DNA of 64,000 bases, from positions 39,228 through 103,227 of the forward strand of contig NZ_JANSHI010000009.1 in the NCBI RefSeq assembly GCF_047461615.1. The letters run 5' to 3'. This DNA is from Thermostichus sp047461615 (GTDB lineage: Bacteria; Cyanobacteriota; Cyanobacteriia; Thermostichales; Thermostichaceae). The translations under genes and the position numbers were made by a program. A model generated the notes under the pieces. That model was not told the DNA's origin and made no database searches. It saw nothing but the letters and a program-made list of their open reading frames with translations. Of the stretch, positions 25,326 through 33,415 are shown in pieces. The number at the start of each line of letters is the position of its first letter. Position 1 is the stretch's first letter.

Positions 25326-26324
25326 TTAGTGGAACATGCTGCTGACGGAGCTATCTTCGTGGATACGCCAGATGGCTTCCCCTAGGACACTGGCCACCGA
25401 AAGGATGGTGAGGCCGGGAAACTGCTTCTCTGGAGGAACAGGAATGGTGTTGGTGACAATCACCTCTTCAAAGAGGCCACCCCGCAGGCGTTCAATAGCG
25501 GGATCGGAAAAGACGGGATGGATGGCACAGGCGTAAACTGCCTTGGCTCCTGCCTTGCGCAGCAACTTTGCCCCTTCAGAGATAGTGCCCGCCGTGTCGA
25601 TCATGTCATCCACAAGGATGGCAATCTTGCCCCGCACGTCGCCGATGAGGTTCATGACCTCCACATCGTTGTGGGCCTGGCGGCGCTTGTCAATGATGGC
25701 TAGCGGAGCTTCCTTGAGTTTTTTGGCAAAAGCCCGAGCCCGGGCTACGCCGCCCACGTCAGGAGACACAACCACAATGTCTTCCTCCAGCAGGCCCTTT
25801 TCCTTGAGGTAGGCCTGAAGAACCGGCTGGGCATAGACGTGGTCAAGGGGGATGTCGAAGTAGCCCTGGATCTGGGCCGAGTGCAGATCCATGGCCAGCA
25901 CCCGGTGGGCTCCCGCCTGAGTAATCATGTTGGCCACCAGCTTGGCGGTGATGGCTTCCCGCCCTGCAGTCTTGCGGTCGGCGCGGGCGTAGCCGTAGTA
26001 GGGCAAAACGGCAGTGATCTGGCGGGCAGAGGCGCGGCGGCAGGCGTCAATGATCACCAACAGCTCCATGAGGTGATCGTTGACTGGGCGGCAGGTGGGT
26101 TGGATTAAGTAAACATCAGCGCCGCGAATTGACTCCTGGATTTGAATGTACAGCTCGCCATCGGCAAAGCGCTTGCGCAGGATTGGCCCCAGATCCAAGC
26201 CCAAATATCGAGCTACCTCCTGGGCCAGGGCTGGATTGGCACTGCCGGAAAATATCTTCAGTCGGTTGCTCTCAGAAACAGGCGGCAGCGGGGAGGGACG
26301 AAGAAAGGGGGCAGAGCGAACCAC
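25326..26324 (-). CDS. prsA: Ribose-phosphate pyrophosphokinase
   Basis: Makes PRPP from ribose 5-phosphate and ATP for nucleotide, His and Trp synthesis. The N-terminal RLKIFSGSANPALAQEVARYLG, the ADGELYIQIQESIRGADVY strand, the YGYARADRKTAGREAI flexible loop and the PRPP-binding VDDMIDTAGTISEGAKLL are all intact. The 332-residue length, with a 20-residue N-terminal extension, matches cyanobacterial PrsA as I recall it, so the GTG at 26324 is accepted. It is divergent from the SDR gene and convergent with the RlpA gene, with no space between the stop codons. Confidence 0.96.
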   Translation of the reverse strand: MVRSAPFLRPSPLPPVSESNRLKIFSGSANPALAQEVARYLGLDLGPILRKRFADGELYIQIQESIRGADVYLIQPTCRPVNDHLMELLVIIDACRRASARQITAVLPYYGYARADRKTAGREAITAKLVANMITQAGAHRVLAMDLHSAQIQGYFDIPLDHVYAQPVLQAYLKEKGLLEEDIVVVSPDVGGVARARAFAKKLKEAPLAIIDKRRQAHNDVEVMNLIGDVRGKIAILVDDMIDTAGTISEGAKLLRKAGAKAVYACAIHPVFSDPAIERLRGGLFEEVIVTNTIPVPPEKQFPGLTILSVASVLGEAIWRIHEDSSVSSMFH

Positions 26325-26453
26325 AGATCGGTGTTGAACTCGTCCGTAGTAGCGCCCGAAGGCATGCTTCGCTATCGTAGCATCAGCTTTTCCCCCCTCA
26401 GCAACTAGGTTGAAGTCCCTCTAGGATGGAGAAAGTTTGCAGGGAGGAAAGCC

Positions 26454-27359
26454 ATGCCTTCACTTGCCAATCAGGTGGTGCTGATTACGGGGGCCTCTGC
26501 CGGCATTGGGAAGGCCGTCGCCCTGGAAGCAGCCAAACGCGGAGCTTGCCTGGTGCTAGCGGCCCGCCGCGCGAAGCTGCTGCAAGAGGTCAAAACCTTG
26601 GTGGAGAAGTACGGAGTAGAGGCGCTGGCAGTGCCCACCGACATGGCCGATACCGCCCAGGTGGAGGCGCTGGCCCAAAAGGCCCTAGAGCACTTTGGCC
26701 GAGTGGACATCTTGATCAACAACGCCGGCTACGGCCAAATGGGGCCCGTGGAAGAGGTGGATGTGGCGGCGATGCGGCGCCAGTTTGAGGTCAATGTGTT
26801 TGGCCTGCACGCCCTTACCCGCGCCCTCTTGCCCCAAATGCGGGAACGGGGCAGCGGCCGCATCCTTAACCTCAGCTCCGTGGCTGGCCGGATCTCAATG
26901 CCCTTCAGCGGCGTCTACAACGCCACCAAGTTTGCCGTGGAGGCCCTCAGCGATGCCTTGCGGGTGGAAGTAGCTCCCTTCGGCATCAAGGTTATCGTGA
27001 TCGAGCCGGGGCCGGTGGCCACCGAGTTTAGCCGCGTGGCCGAAGAGACCTTTGCTGCCGTTGTCAATCCCAACGGCCCCTACAAGACCATCTTGGGCAA
27101 AGCTGCCGAGCTGGCCCGCTCTTTTAACAGAATGGCCTGGCCAGTGGAAAAGGTGGTAGAGCCGATCCTACGGGCCATGACCGACCCTCATCCTTCCGAC
27201 CGCTACACTGCTTTTACAGGCGGCAAGTTGGCTCTGGGGCTGATGCGGCTAATGCCGGCCGCTCTGGCTGACGCTATGTGGCGGCGCGTCTATGGCCTCC
27301 CTATCTCGGCCCCGGTGCCCGCTAGGGCAAAGGAACCTACTGCCGCCGGGATCCCCTAG
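26454..27359 (+). CDS. Short-chain dehydrogenase/reductase
   Basis: A classical SDR oxidoreductase, 301 residues. The Rossmann motif TGASAGIGKAVALEA is near the N-terminus, NNAGYGQ is in strand 4, and the catalytic Ser-Tyr-Lys set is visible as NLSSVAGRIS and YNATKFAVEALSDALRVE. PGPVATEF follows in the usual place. A C-terminal extension of about 50 residues with a mildly hydrophobic region (LALGLMRLMPAALADAMW) is typical of members acting on lipid-like substrates, but the substrate is unknown. The start is supported by GGGAGG a few bases upstream of ATG 26454. Confidence 0.9.
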   Translation: MPSLANQVVLITGASAGIGKAVALEAAKRGACLVLAARRAKLLQEVKTLVEKYGVEALAVPTDMADTAQVEALAQKALEHFGRVDILINNAGYGQMGPVEEVDVAAMRRQFEVNVFGLHALTRALLPQMRERGSGRILNLSSVAGRISMPFSGVYNATKFAVEALSDALRVEVAPFGIKVIVIEPGPVATEFSRVAEETFAAVVNPNGPYKTILGKAAELARSFNRMAWPVEKVVEPILRAMTDPHPSDRYTAFTGGKLALGLMRLMPAALADAMWRRVYGLPISAPVPARAKEPTAAGIP

Positions 27360-27424
27360 CCTCTGTGGGGTTGTGCCTGGTAGGAGCAAGAGGTTAAGTT
27401 TGTTAAAGGACTTTTAATGATGGG

Positions 27425-29326
27425 GTGTCCTTCTTCCTTATGAACAAGCTGCTTTCCCCCCAGCGCTGGTTGATGGCTCTTGTGCTGGGCTTTTGTCTCT
27501 GGCAGGGCTTTAGCCTAGATCCTGCTCACGCCGCCTTGGCCTCTGCCCTTACCTACGACCGCTTCTTGCGCTATGTCGAGGAGGGGCGCGTTACCGATGT
27601 GCGCCTTCTAGACAACAACCTGGTGGCAGAAGTTACGGCTATTGATCCCCAGACGCAGCACTCCACCCGCTATCGGGTCAACCTACTGCCTACTACTGTG
27701 CCGCAACTGGTAGACCGCCTTACTGAGAAGGGGATCGAGGTGACGGTGGTGCCTAGCCGCGATGGCAGCGCCTTCTGGGCCATTCTAGGCAACCTGGTGA
27801 TTCCCCTGATGCTTCTAGGGGGCCTGTTCTTACTCCTGCGCCGGGCAGGTGGGGGAGTGGGTGGCCCTGGGCAGGCCATCAACTTTGGCAAGTCGCGGGC
27901 ACGCTTCCAAATGGAAGCCAAAACTGGCGTTACGTTCGACGACGTAGCCGGGATCGATGAGGCCAAAGAGGAGCTGCAGGAGGTGGTCACCTTCCTGAAG
28001 AAGCCGGAGCGCTTCACGGCCGTGGGGGCAAAGATCCCCAAAGGCGTGTTGTTGGTGGGGCCCCCGGGGACGGGGAAGACCCTCTTGGCCAAGGCGATTG
28101 CCGGCGAGGCAGGAGTGCCCTTTTTCAGCCTTTCCGGCTCCGAGTTTGTGGAGATGTTCGTCGGCGTGGGGGCCTCGCGGGTGCGAGATCTCTTCAGGAA
28201 AGCCAAGGAAAACGCCCCCTGCATCGTTTTCATTGACGAGATCGACGCCGTGGGTCGGCAGCGGGGAGCTGGCATTGGTGGCGGCAACGACGAGCGCGAG
28301 CAAACCCTTAACCAGTTGCTGACGGAAATGGATGGGTTTGAGGGCAACTCGGGTGTCATCGTTATTGCCGCAACCAACCGTCCGGATGTGCTGGATGCGG
28401 CTCTCCTGCGGCCTGGACGCTTCGACCGCCAGATCACCGTGGATCGACCCAGCTTTAAGGGCCGCTACGAGATCTTGCGCGTGCATGCCCGCAACAAGAA
28501 GCTGGCGGAAGAGGTCAGCCTCGAAGCTATTGCCCGCCGTACCCCTGGTTTTGCCGGCGCTGATCTGGCCAACCTGCTCAACGAGGCGGCCATCCTGGCG
28601 GCCCGTCGCCAGCATAAGGCCATCACCAACCAGGACATCGACGACGCCTTCGACCGCATCACCATCGGCCTGACCAAGCCGCCGCTGTTGGACGGGAAGA
28701 GCAAGCGCCTGATTGCTTACCACGAGTGCGGCCACGCCCTGTTGATGACCCTCTTGCCCCATGCGGATCCGTTGAACAAGGTGACCATCATCCCTCGTTC
28801 TGGGGGTGCCGGCGGTTTTGCCCAGCAACTGCCCAACGAGGAGCAGATTGACTCCGGCATGTACAGCCGCGCCTGGCTGTTGGATCGGGTGGTGGTCGGT
28901 TTTGGCGGTCGGGCAGCGGAGGAGATTGTCTTTGGCTACTCGGAAGTGACGACGGGGGCCAGCAACGACCTGCAGCAAAACACCAACCTGGTGCGGCAAA
29001 TGGTGACCCGCTTTGGGATGTCCGAGTTGGGGCCGCTGATGTGGGATCCACCCAACAACGAAGTCTTTTTGGGCGGCGGCTGGATGAACCGCGTCGAGTA
29101 CTCCGAAGATGTGGCGGCTAAGATCGATCGGCAGGTGCGGCAAATCCTGGAAAGCTGCTACCAGAAAGCCAAGCAGATCCTGCTCGAGCACCGCGCCCTG
29201 CTGGATCGTCTGGCCGACACCTTGGTGGAGCGGGAAACCCTGGATGGAGACGAGTTTCGGGCCATTGTGGCAGAGTACGTTCCCATTCCCGAGAAGATTG
29301 GCTTGCCCAGCCCAAAGACAGCCTAG
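27425..29326 (+). CDS. ftsH: ATP-dependent zinc metalloprotease FtsH
   Basis: A membrane-bound AAA+ protease that degrades damaged membrane and soluble proteins; in cyanobacteria FtsH complexes turn over photosystem II D1 protein. The 633 residues have two membrane helices (about 12-30 and 117-138) flanking a lumenal domain, Walker A GPPGTGKT (about 212), Walker B IVFIDEID, the second-region-of-homology Arg finger motif RPGRFDRQ, and the zinc site HECGH (about 433). The residue before the Gly is Cys rather than the usual Ala, but both His ligands and the Glu remain. Start is GTG 27425 or ATG 27440; neither has a clear SD. Which of the four cyanobacterial FtsH paralogues this is cannot be told here. 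Confidence 0.94.
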   Translation: MSFFLMNKLLSPQRWLMALVLGFCLWQGFSLDPAHAALASALTYDRFLRYVEEGRVTDVRLLDNNLVAEVTAIDPQTQHSTRYRVNLLPTTVPQLVDRLTEKGIEVTVVPSRDGSAFWAILGNLVIPLMLLGGLFLLLRRAGGGVGGPGQAINFGKSRARFQMEAKTGVTFDDVAGIDEAKEELQEVVTFLKKPERFTAVGAKIPKGVLLVGPPGTGKTLLAKAIAGEAGVPFFSLSGSEFVEMFVGVGASRVRDLFRKAKENAPCIVFIDEIDAVGRQRGAGIGGGNDEREQTLNQLLTEMDGFEGNSGVIVIAATNRPDVLDAALLRPGRFDRQITVDRPSFKGRYEILRVHARNKKLAEEVSLEAIARRTPGFAGADLANLLNEAAILAARRQHKAITNQDIDDAFDRITIGLTKPPLLDGKSKRLIAYHECGHALLMTLLPHADPLNKVTIIPRSGGAGGFAQQLPNEEQIDSGMYSRAWLLDRVVVGFGGRAAEEIVFGYSEVTTGASNDLQQNTNLVRQMVTRFGMSELGPLMWDPPNNEVFLGGGWMNRVEYSEDVAAKIDRQVRQILESCYQKAKQILLEHRALLDRLADTLVERETLDGDEFRAIVAEYVPIPEKIGLPSPKTA

Positions 29327-29416
29327 GGATCCCCTCTGACTGCCGAATGGACTAGCTTAAGGGGGTAGTTGTCGGGGTCGTGGCCTGGCAACTGCCCTTT
29401 TGAGTCGGGTTCTCTC

Positions 29417-30238
29417 ATGCGCTCTTTTCCGTCTGCTCTGCCAGCTCATCTTTACCGCTGCCTCAGCTGTGGTCAGGAAGGGCTGAGCCTACCGCCAGCG
29501 CGGGAGCCAGGATTTGCTGTGGATCGGGTTTACTGTCCTCGCTGTGGCCAGGTTTACCCCATCCTCCCTTCCGGGGCAGTGGATTTTCTAGCCACCTCGC
29601 CAGCGCTGTCCCTCACTCCAGCCCAAGCCATTGCCCATCTGCCCGGCTTTGCCTGGGGCTACGACCGCCTCTGGCGGCCCTGGGCCCTGTCGCTGTTGTC
29701 GGGGGAAAGCTTTGGCAGCGAGCGAGAAGGCCAATTGCTGGCCGAGCTGGTGGGAGAGGCAGATCCGGTCTTGGACCTAGGCACGGCAGGAGGGTACTGG
29801 AGCCGCCTCCTCCTAGCCAGGGATCCGCAGCGGACGGTGATTGGTCTGGACAATGCGGCGGGGGTGCTGGCAGAGGCAGCCCAACAAGCCCAGCCCCAAT
29901 GGCAGCACTACAGCCTGGTGCGGGCGCGGGCGGAGCAGCTTCCCCTGGCCTCTGGAGCCTTTGGGGCAGTAATTAGCGGCGCCACCTTAAACGAGGTGCC
30001 GTTGGATCCCTGTCTGGAGGAAGTGGCTCGCATCTTGCGTCCCGGAGGCGTCCTGGTGTCCATGCACAGTCAGCAGGTTCAGGGGTGGGGGCAGGTGGTG
30101 CAGCGCTGGCTGGAGACGACAGGACTCCGCTTTTTCTCTGCCGATGAGCTGCGCCAGCACCTGGAAGCAGCAGGGCTGCAGCTGGAGCGCTATCTCAGTT
30201 TTGGCTGGGTGGCTTTTGTGCAGGCGGTGCGCCGCTAA
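29417..30238 (+). CDS. SAM-dependent methyltransferase with N-terminal zinc ribbon
   Basis: A 273-residue class I methyltransferase. The N-terminal part has two CxxC pairs (CLSCGQEG and CPRCGQVYP, about 35 residues apart), as in RlmA-like or Trm112-fused enzymes. The SAM-binding site is VLDLGTAGGYWSRLLLAR. The next acidic strand VIGLDNAAGVL and the core ISGATLNEVPLDPCLEEV fit the UbiE/Methyltransf_11 group. Substrate is not predictable. The ATG at 29417 places the zinc ribbon at the right distance; an in-frame start at 29369 is less likely. Its stop overlaps that of the convergent beta-barrel-like gene (CTAA). Confidence 0.82.
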   Translation: MRSFPSALPAHLYRCLSCGQEGLSLPPAREPGFAVDRVYCPRCGQVYPILPSGAVDFLATSPALSLTPAQAIAHLPGFAWGYDRLWRPWALSLLSGESFGSEREGQLLAELVGEADPVLDLGTAGGYWSRLLLARDPQRTVIGLDNAAGVLAEAAQQAQPQWQHYSLVRARAEQLPLASGAFGAVISGATLNEVPLDPCLEEVARILRPGGVLVSMHSQQVQGWGQVVQRWLETTGLRFFSADELRQHLEAAGLQLERYLSFGWVAFVQAVRR

Positions 30239-30936
30239 GGGATCCACTCCAGGCCAACTCCAAAGCTGGATTCCCGCGCTAGGGTGGAGTGGCGCAGGCT
30301 GTAGCGGGCAGCAAGACGAAAGGAAGGGCTGATAGCGTAGGCAGCTGTAAGCTCCGCCAGGGTGACCTGGACTTCTCCTGGGTCCTGAGGGGTCAGCCAG
30401 GTGTAGCTGGCGGTTAAGTCGGCAGCTTGGAGAGCTAGGGACAAGACAACAAAGGCCCCATAGCTCACACCCCTGAGGCGGCGGTTCTCTTGTTCCAATT
30501 CCAAGGCGCGGTAGCCCAGTTGGGGGGCTAGATTGAAGCGGGATCCCATAGGGGCAAGAAAGTAGCGCACCTCTAAGCCGTACTGGCGGACTACTGGGTT
30601 CTCAGAAGATTGGCGATAGTCGCCGCTGAGGGTGAGGCGATCCCCCAAGCGCAAGTCCTGCAAGGCAATTCGCCACGCAGAAGCCGACTCAAAACCCGCC
30701 TGCAAACGGGTGGGCAAAGCGGGAGTATTGCGGATTTCTTCCAGGAGATTGGGCGGGCCTTGCAGCCAGCGGCGCAACACGGGGCTATCGATTTGGCCCT
30801 CCAGCCCCAAAGTATCTCCCTGGGCGGTTGAGGTCAAATTGGCCCAGGCTGGCCACCGGGGCATCAGTCCAGCTCCAAGGAGCAACACACCCAAGCAAAG
30901 CCCTCTGCCCACTTCCCCCCTCCCTGCCAGCCCCAC
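30235..30936 (-). CDS. Putative exported beta-barrel protein
   Basis: I do not recognise a family. The 233-residue product starts with a signal-peptide-like region (GLCLGVLLLGAGLMPRWPAWA). The rest alternates polar and aromatic/aliphatic residues in strand-like phrases (RLQAGFESASAWRIAL, DRLTLSGDYRQSS, YGLEVRYFLAPMGSRFNLAP, SFRLAARYSL) and ends FGVGLEWIP, with a terminal aromatic-proline close. This pattern suggests a small outer-membrane barrel, by inference only. The start GTG at 30936 is tentative; another GTG eight codons in has GGGAGGGGG immediately before it. It lies just downstream of dnaA on the same strand, 11 bases apart. Confidence 0.55.
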   Translation of the reverse strand: MGLAGRGEVGRGLCLGVLLLGAGLMPRWPAWANLTSTAQGDTLGLEGQIDSPVLRRWLQGPPNLLEEIRNTPALPTRLQAGFESASAWRIALQDLRLGDRLTLSGDYRQSSENPVVRQYGLEVRYFLAPMGSRFNLAPQLGYRALELEQENRRLRGVSYGAFVVLSLALQAADLTASYTWLTPQDPGEVQVTLAELTAAYAISPSFRLAARYSLRHSTLARESSFGVGLEWIP

Positions 30937-30947
30937 CTGGCCGAAAA

Positions 30948-32351
30948 CTATTTGTTTCGGCTGTTGGCCATGATCCGCAGCCGCTGCGACAGGTTTTGCA
31001 GTTGCCGCTCAAGTTGCAAATCTTCCCGCTGCAACTGACTAATTTTTTCACAGCTATAGAGAACGGTGGTGTGATCTTTTCCACCAAAGTAGTCGCCAAT
31101 TTTGGGCAAGCTGAGACGGGTATGTTGGCGCATCAAAAACATGGCGATTTGACGTGCATGACTGACGTCCCGCCTGCGGGAAGATCCCAATAAGCTCTCT
31201 CGGTCGATGCCAAATTCCTCACAGACTACATCAACAATCATATCGGGAGTAATTTCCTTGGGTTCGCTGGGAGGGTTGAGGATGGGCCGAATCGTCTCTA
31301 CACTCATCGGCAAGCCAGAAATGGAGACGTAGGCAACGGCCCGGATGAGGGCACCCTCCAGCTCGCGGATGTTGCTGGTGTAGGTGGTGGCAATATATTC
31401 GATGACCTCCAGCGGCAAGCTCATCCCCTCATACTCAGCTTTTTTCTTGAGGATGGCCATACGGGTCTCGATGTCGGGCGGCTGAATTTCTGCAATCAAG
31501 CCCATTGAAAACCGAGAACAGAGCCGCTCCTGCAGCCGCGGGATTAGATGAGGGGAGCGGTCGGCGGCCAGCACAATCTGCTTGCCCGATTCATGGAGGG
31601 TATTAAAGGTGTGAAAAAACTCCTCCTGGGTGTACTCTTTGCCCTCAATAAATTGGATGTCGTCCACCAACAAAATATCCACATCTCGGTACTGCTCCCG
31701 AAAAGACTGCATACTGTCTCGCCGGATGGCGTCGATGAGATCGTTGGTAAAGCGCTCGGTGGACACGTAGAAGACCTTAGCCCGGGGATTGGCCTCTAGC
31801 TGGTAGTGGCCGATTGCCTGCATCAGGTGAGTTTTGCCTAGCCCTACGCCACCGCAGAGAAACAGAGGGTTGTAGGCCCGCCCCGGCTTGTCAGCCACGG
31901 CCAGGGCTGCAGCATGGGCCATGCGGTTGTTGGGGCCGACCACAAACTGCGAGAAGGAATACTTGGGGTTGAGCTCTGGTGCCCGCATAGGTAAGCTGCT
32001 GCCCCCCTCCAGCCCCCGAGGAACAGAATCCGGGAAACTGCCAGCGCAGTAGGAGCTTGGCCTCTCAACTGTCGAAGGAGGCTCTTCCGCAGCCAAGGCT
32101 TGGGGAGCAACGGAAAACTCTACCTGCAAAGGGATCCCTGCTACCCGCTGCACCACCTCGGTGATGGTAGAGGCATAGTGCTTCTGCAGCCAGCCTCGTG
32201 CCCATTCGCTGGGAGTGGAGATGGTGAGGCGGTTGCCCACTAACGACTCAGGCCGTGCTGTTTTGATCCAAGCCTCAAAGGTTGGCCGGCTGAGCTGCAC
32301 TTGTAGATGGCCCAGAGCCTGATCCCAGAGCTGATCTAGGGAGATATCCAC
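30948..32351 (-). CDS. dnaA: Chromosomal replication initiator DnaA
   Basis: Binds DnaA boxes and melts the origin. The N-terminal domain I has LDQLWDQALGHLQVQLSRP with FEAWIKTARP. The AAA+ core has FVVGPNNRMAHAAALAVAD, Walker A GGVGLGKTHLMQA, Walker B ILLVDDIQFIEGKE and sensor regions. The C-terminal DNA-binding domain ends with FGGKDHTTVLYSCEKI preceded by SHARQIAMFLMRQ, the DnaA signature. I chose the GTG at 32351 (MDISLDQLW) over an ATG-like start at 32372, matching family length. rpmH and rnpA lie divergently upstream, the ancestral origin-region neighbourhood, but no clear cluster of DnaA boxes is seen in the intervening 217 bases. Confidence 0.96.
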   Translation of the reverse strand: MDISLDQLWDQALGHLQVQLSRPTFEAWIKTARPESLVGNRLTISTPSEWARGWLQKHYASTITEVVQRVAGIPLQVEFSVAPQALAAEEPPSTVERPSSYCAGSFPDSVPRGLEGGSSLPMRAPELNPKYSFSQFVVGPNNRMAHAAALAVADKPGRAYNPLFLCGGVGLGKTHLMQAIGHYQLEANPRAKVFYVSTERFTNDLIDAIRRDSMQSFREQYRDVDILLVDDIQFIEGKEYTQEEFFHTFNTLHESGKQIVLAADRSPHLIPRLQERLCSRFSMGLIAEIQPPDIETRMAILKKKAEYEGMSLPLEVIEYIATTYTSNIRELEGALIRAVAYVSISGLPMSVETIRPILNPPSEPKEITPDMIVDVVCEEFGIDRESLLGSSRRRDVSHARQIAMFLMRQHTRLSLPKIGDYFGGKDHTTVLYSCEKISQLQREDLQLERQLQNLSQRLRIMANSRNK

Positions 32352-32568
32352 GCCACACACCCAGAGCGACACACCACAAACCCCGAGAGCTAAGCAGTGC
32401 CTCCACTCTCGGGATTCCCAATTTAACTGCTTGGCGTGGGGCCTCCAATCTACCCATTTTCCGATAGGTTTGCTAGCATGGCTTCTCAGTGACTGTCTTT
32501 AGGTGAACTGGATTGCCCCCTCGCCAGCCGCGGTGGGCTGTGTTGAAGTTGGGAGTTAGTTTCTCACC

Positions 32569-32709
32569 ATGCCTCAGCGTACCCTTCGTGGCACCAATCG
32601 CAGACGCATTCGTGTTTCTGGGTTTCGAGCCAGAATGCGCACCCCAGGTGGGCGGCGAGTCTTGAAGCGGCGGCGGGCCAAGGGGCGTTATCGCCTGGCT
32701 GCTTGCTGA
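32569..32709 (+). CDS. rpmH: 50S ribosomal protein L34
   Basis: A 46-residue, very basic large-subunit protein. The translation begins MPQRTLRGTNRRRIRVSGF, continues with RARMRTPGGRRVLKRRRAKG and ends RYRLAAC, matching the L34 family almost throughout. It is immediately upstream of rnpA and divergent from dnaA, the highly conserved rpmH-rnpA order. Confidence 0.95.
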   Translation: MPQRTLRGTNRRRIRVSGFRARMRTPGGRRVLKRRRAKGRYRLAAC

Positions 32710-32777
32710 GGCACCCAACTCCCCTGCTAGAGGCACAAGCAAGTGTTAACTTGGGGTGGGATCTGGGAGCCGCCACT

Positions 32778-33149
32778 ATGCTACCTGCTCCTTATCGCTT
32801 GCGGGATCGGCGGGCATTTCAGGCACTTTACCAGGCAGGTCAGCGGCGTTCCACGGCGGGCTTGACCCTGCTGTTTCAGCCAATGCCGGCAGGAGGTGAA
32901 GGGATCCCTAGCCAGGTGGGGCTGGCGGTTAGCAAAAAGGTAGACAAGTCGGCGGTACGGCGAAATCGGCTGCGACGTCGCTTACGGGAGGCCATACGGC
33001 TTCTCTGTCCCCAGCTAAAGCCCGGCTATCAGCTGCTGTTTATCCCCAAGCCCAATTTGCTTACCTACAAGTGGCCGGAGCTGCAAGCAGAGGTGCGCTA
33101 CCTTCTCCTGAAGGCCGATTTACTCGCTAGCCCAGAGGCGAATTCCTAG
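32778..33149 (+). CDS. rnpA: Ribonuclease P protein component
   Basis: The protein subunit of RNase P, which helps the catalytic RNA cut the 5' leader from tRNA precursors. The ATG at 32778 gives MLPAPYRLRDRRAFQALYQA, the expected start. VGLAVSKKVDKSAVRRNRLRRRLREA is the RNR motif region that contacts RNA. At 123 residues it is typical. It follows rpmH by 68 bases. The usual next genes (a small membrane protein and yidC) are absent, replaced by unrelated genes. Confidence 0.93.
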   Translation: MLPAPYRLRDRRAFQALYQAGQRRSTAGLTLLFQPMPAGGEGIPSQVGLAVSKKVDKSAVRRNRLRRRLREAIRLLCPQLKPGYQLLFIPKPNLLTYKWPELQAEVRYLLLKADLLASPEANS

Positions 33150-33249
33150 GGGCTTGGGTGGGCAGGCTGGGCTACCCATGCTAGCCTGAGGTCATCCTTT
33201 GCTTGCTATCGAGGAAGTCGGGCCACACCAGCGCTAATTCCCGGCTCGA

Positions 33250-33258
33250 TGCTACACT
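33250..33258 (+). promoter_or_regulatory. Putative extended -10 promoter of the SH3 gene
   Basis: TGCTACACT fits an extended -10 (TGnTATAAT-like). No good -35 is seen. It lies about 160 bases before the proposed ATG at 33416. Confidence 0.3.
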
Positions 33259-33415
33259 CTGAGGGTTGCCAAAAGCGGTGGGCAATGGGCAGAAACAGGC
33301 CCTGGTTATCGCCGTACAGTTCTACTCGTTTGGGCACTTCTGCAAAAAACTTCGCTTCAAGTGTAGATTCCAGAAACTTGGCAGGGCAAACCATTTCCAG
33401 GAGACTTTGGGGAAA

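Noticed and set aside
32373..32568. Replication origin between dnaA and rpmH
   Set aside because: The gene order suggests it, but I see no DnaA-box cluster or AT-rich unwinding stretch.
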